DNA of 8,080 bases. Origin: Deltaproteobacteria bacterium. GTDB lineage: Bacteria; Desulfobacterota; GWC2-55-46; DRQE01. Below, in pieces: positions 5,360 to 8,080 of the stretch. The notes beneath the pieces are model-generated. The model was not told the DNA's origin, did no database searches, and saw only the letters and a program-made list of their open reading frames with translations. The position numbers and the translations under genes are program-made. Numbering within the stretch: the first letter of the stretch is position 1; every line of letters starts with the position of its first letter. Where the stretch lies: positions 1 through 8,080 of the forward strand of contig DAOVKH010000070.1 of the NCBI GenBank assembly GCA_030631875.1, given 5' to 3'.

Positions 5360-8080
5360 TTAATTACCGCCGAGACGCTTAACAGCATCCCTTATGGACT
5401 CTTGGTCAAACTTTATGCGGAAGTTTATGAACGGTCCCTCTGCCGTAAAGTCGGAGCCGGAGAAGTCGTCGTCTTTAAATCCTGTGATGTTGTATCCAAA
5501 GCTCACCCAAGTGTTCTCCGCGAAGCTGTGTCCGATAGAGAAGCCTGTGCCGTAATCCACCTGAGAGGACTCCCATGAACGAAGCACGCTCGTCCTTGCG
5601 CCGACATCCCACTTAGGCGTTATATCGTAGCGAGCCTCCATTCCGATTAAGTCGGTATATCCACTATATGATCTGTTGTCGATAGTATCCCTAACATACT
5701 TGGCTCCGTATTGGAGTGAGAGCTGAGTCTTTGAGTTCATCTTAAAGTTAGCGTTCATATTATTTATGATGCGTTTGTTGTCGTAGTTGAAGGCTCCGCC
5801 GCTCGCCTTATCTTCGATAAGCTCTAAGCGGTTAAGAACTATCCAGCGGCTCTCGAATGGCCTGTACGCAAAGCCTAAGCGCAGTTCTTTTAGTTCTTTA
5901 TCCGAAGCGCCTATGGCCGACGATTTTATATTCGTAAGTTTAAGTCCTACGGATAAACCGAGACCTTCCCGCAACTCTCCGTATAGACCCGTAAAGAATC
6001 CAAATTTACTTTCATACCTCGACGTGCGTCTTTCTATGCGTGAGGTTGCGCCCCACTTGTCTCCCTGATAGCCAGCCCCTGTGGAGAGTGCCGTGAATTC
6101 ACTGTCGGCACTCGCAAGTGGTACGTTGTTGTTCATCTTTGTGTTACCCGGGTGCTTTATAGCATTGGCGTGGTCTATTGAGCCGTCTATGCTAAGGCGT
6201 TCGGTTAGGCGTAGCTTCTGCGCTAAGCCCACGGTACTGAATACTCTTTCTCCTGATTCGTCGTACTCTCTAACGAGAGAGCTATTCATGCTTGCGCCGG
6301 TCCACGGCGTTGCCTTTAGCCCAAGACGTGTGGATTGTGTGTCTTCGGCATCTCCGTATGTGAACTCCTGATCCGCTATTATCGTTACGAAGCGGTTTAG
6401 TTTTAAGTCGGCCCCTATGGTTGTGCGCGTAGGATAGTCGCTACTTTCGTCTTCGTTGAGGATGGACTGCTCGTGCGTTATACGGAGCTTCAGCCTGTCG
6501 GCTATAGGCTGCCAATCGGCGCCGAGGCTCAGTTGTTTGGAACGAGCAATTGAGCCGTCAGCGAGCTCGTCTTCTACCGTTCTAAGCCCAGTCGTTAACG
6601 AGTACTTGTCTGCTCTGTACTTAAGGCCAACCTCCGAGAGTGTGCGTTTTGCATCGGTTACCAGGTTCTCCTGACGCATGACTTCAGCGTTTAGAGATAC
6701 CTTCTTTGTCATCCTGTATTTGGAGCTTACGCCGAACTTACGCGTGCCGTTTTCACTGCTCATGTTTTGACCAAGCCCGAAGTCTTCGCCGTACTGACGT
6801 ATGTAGGCGTTGGTCGATATCATTGGAGATTTGTGCGAAAGCTCGGCTATGTACGCACTACCTGTATCTGTAGTGCCGTCGAAGTCATTCCTCGTCGTCG
6901 ATGTTTCGAGCTTTAGAGCGATATCCTCTGAGACCTTTACGACGGCATCTACGCCTAAGAGGTCGCCTTCAGCACCCGTGCGGCCTTCGTGTATCAGTGT
7001 AGCTCCGCCAAGCACCTTGCCGTCCAAGAGCTTTACTTCGGCGCGCGCTCCGTAGTTTAGCTTCTTGTCGCTCGAATCGGAGGACTCGTAGTCAACGACT
7101 ATATAGACAGGGTTCATATCACGGTCTTTACTCAAGACCGGTTCCTTGAAGAATATAGTAGAGTTGTCGTAATCTATGTCGTAGTCCGTGTGACGCGCGA
7201 GGCGTGTCGTTGAGATTACAACCTCGCTCCTGAAGCGGTCTCTGACTTCTATCTCGACACTCTCGGAGTTTATTATGACATTACTCCTTGAGAGTTTATA
7301 TAAGCCCGAAGTGCCGTCGCCGCGAAGTTCGTCCTTTATGAATGCCTTATTCGTGTCTGCTAAGAAGGCCGTATAGGAGAGCTTTTCGCCGTGCATCTCT
7401 GACTTGATGCCGTTCATGCTTCTCTTGTAGCGAGAGAGTTCGGTTACATTAAGTCCTGTGTCGAAGTCTCCGAAGAGGGCGTAGAACTCGCGGCGTTCTA
7501 CCTTGAGGTAGAGCTTCCGGCTGCTCACGGCTTCGTAGCTCTGGTTGGTCTCGTCGCCGTATATTGTATAGTATTTTCCAGGGTCTATCGTTCCGTGGAG
7601 CTTGTCTTCATTAAAGCCGTCTTTCGTTGAGTCGTAGGCCATCGTCAATAACCAGTGGCCTTTGATAGTTCCCTTAGCGAAGAAGCTCACATCTTCTTTT
7701 GTGTAGAAGTCATCTTCAGCTCCCGATACCTTAGCGCTCGTCATATTATCGTCAATGGTATTGTAGCCGGCCGTACCTTCGGCGAAACCAACGAGTATCC
7801 AATCCCTAAGTTTGGGTGCGAGCCACGGTCGTACGACGTGTTCGCCACTTACGAGGTTAAAGCGAAGTGTTGCGTGGCCTTCTTTAGAGTCTGGGCTTAG
7901 CTTTATCTTCGCTATACCGTTCGCTCCGATGATAAACTTTGTGCGCTTCGTCTCTACTGCGCTCAGTGGATATTGGTCAAAGGCCTCTTTACTCTGCAGT
8001 GCCGTGTGCGGCGGGTCTACCGTGAATTCTCCGGTGACACCTTGGCGCGCCGGAGCTCCGTCCTTATCCGTAAAGCGCAC
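5360..8080 (-). CDS. Large outer-membrane beta-barrel protein of unknown function, 5' end missing
   Basis: The gene enters from the right edge; 906 codons and the TAA stop are visible. The first codon, GTG at 8080-8078, reads as an internal Val, not a start. Residues 1-75 look like the end of an Ig-like/invasin-type module (DKDGAPARQGVTGEFTVDPP at 5-24, GANGIAKIKL at 52-61). Next comes a block I recall as highly conserved in large outer-membrane proteins often named only 'TonB-dependent receptor' or hypothetical: RDWILVGFAEGTAGY (92-106), YYTIYGDET (170-178), LYLKVERREFYALFGDFDTG (190-209), GDGTSGLYKLSR (254-265). From about 340 to 891 there are alternating amphipathic strands with short polar turns, ending in GPFINFRIKF (882-891), a typical barrel. 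No Cys occurs in 906 residues, as usual for exported barrels. No TonB-dependent plug is visible. Its ligand and role are unknown. It converges on priA and so belongs to a separate transcription unit. Confidence 0.85.
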   Translation of the reverse strand: MRFTDKDGAPARQGVTGEFTVDPPHTALQSKEAFDQYPLSAVETKRTKFIIGANGIAKIKLSPDSKEGHATLRFNLVSGEHVVRPWLAPKLRDWILVGFAEGTAGYNTIDDNMTSAKVSGAEDDFYTKEDVSFFAKGTIKGHWLLTMAYDSTKDGFNEDKLHGTIDPGKYYTIYGDETNQSYEAVSSRKLYLKVERREFYALFGDFDTGLNVTELSRYKRSMNGIKSEMHGEKLSYTAFLADTNKAFIKDELRGDGTSGLYKLSRSNVIINSESVEIEVRDRFRSEVVISTTRLARHTDYDIDYDNSTIFFKEPVLSKDRDMNPVYIVVDYESSDSSDKKLNYGARAEVKLLDGKVLGGATLIHEGRTGAEGDLLGVDAVVKVSEDIALKLETSTTRNDFDGTTDTGSAYIAELSHKSPMISTNAYIRQYGEDFGLGQNMSSENGTRKFGVSSKYRMTKKVSLNAEVMRQENLVTDAKRTLSEVGLKYRADKYSLTTGLRTVEDELADGSIARSKQLSLGADWQPIADRLKLRITHEQSILNEDESSDYPTRTTIGADLKLNRFVTIIADQEFTYGDAEDTQSTRLGLKATPWTGASMNSSLVREYDESGERVFSTVGLAQKLRLTERLSIDGSIDHANAIKHPGNTKMNNNVPLASADSEFTALSTGAGYQGDKWGATSRIERRTSRYESKFGFFTGLYGELREGLGLSVGLKLTNIKSSAIGASDKELKELRLGFAYRPFESRWIVLNRLELIEDKASGGAFNYDNKRIINNMNANFKMNSKTQLSLQYGAKYVRDTIDNRSYSGYTDLIGMEARYDITPKWDVGARTSVLRSWESSQVDYGTGFSIGHSFAENTWVSFGYNITGFKDDDFSGSDFTAEGPFINFRIKFDQESIRDAVKRLGGN

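Noticed and set aside
6081..6371. Plus-strand open frames opposite the barrel gene (this one and several others between 5787 and 7900)
   Set aside because: They lie within a continuous 906-codon gene on the other strand, lack plausible start sites and show no family signature. The hydrophobic look is the complement of barrel codons.
8078..8080. GTG at the right edge as the start codon of the barrel gene
   Set aside because: The protein begins in the middle of an Ig-like module with no signal peptide, so the codon is an internal Val and the gene continues beyond the window.

Overview
The window comes from a diderm (Gram-negative) bacterium of uncertain phylum. The outer-membrane beta-barrel gene implies an outer membrane. 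The style of that gene, the gene order and the codon use (ATA favoured for Ile, AGA/AGG for Arg, moderate GC) recall deltaproteobacterial or Nitrospirae-like lineages, but this placement is only an impression. All six genes end in TAA.

Region 1 (1-5348, + strand) is a compact co-directional block: rpsF (S6), rpsR (S18), rplI (L9), dnaB (replicative helicase) and priA (primosomal helicase). Gaps are 1 to 42 bp, which suggests one operon. The block joins small- and large-subunit ribosomal proteins to replication and replication-restart helicases. The core rpsF-rpsR-rplI-dnaB order is widespread in bacteria; priA directly after dnaB is the more notable part. The three ribosomal genes have clear Shine-Dalgarno sequences, while dnaB and priA have none. 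All three ribosomal proteins carry low-complexity extensions: a basic Thr/Arg-Pro-Gly-Gly N-terminus on S18, a Glu-rich C-terminus on L9, and a Lys/Glu/Thr/Ala tail on S6.

Region 2 (5360-8080, - strand) is the 3' part of one very large gene converging on priA with only 11 bp between the stop codons. Its visible 906 codons encode the end of an Ig-like module, a strongly conserved block, and a long C-terminal beta-barrel with no cysteine. The 5' end, including start codon and signal peptide, lies beyond the right edge. Its function is unknown, and it is the least explained part of the window.

There are no RNA genes, insertion sequences, CRISPR arrays or phage genes, and no gene-free stretch longer than 42 bp. 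I found no convincing new multi-gene system. The points worth following up are the uncharacterised barrel protein, the four-cysteine insert in DnaB and the ribosomal protein extensions.
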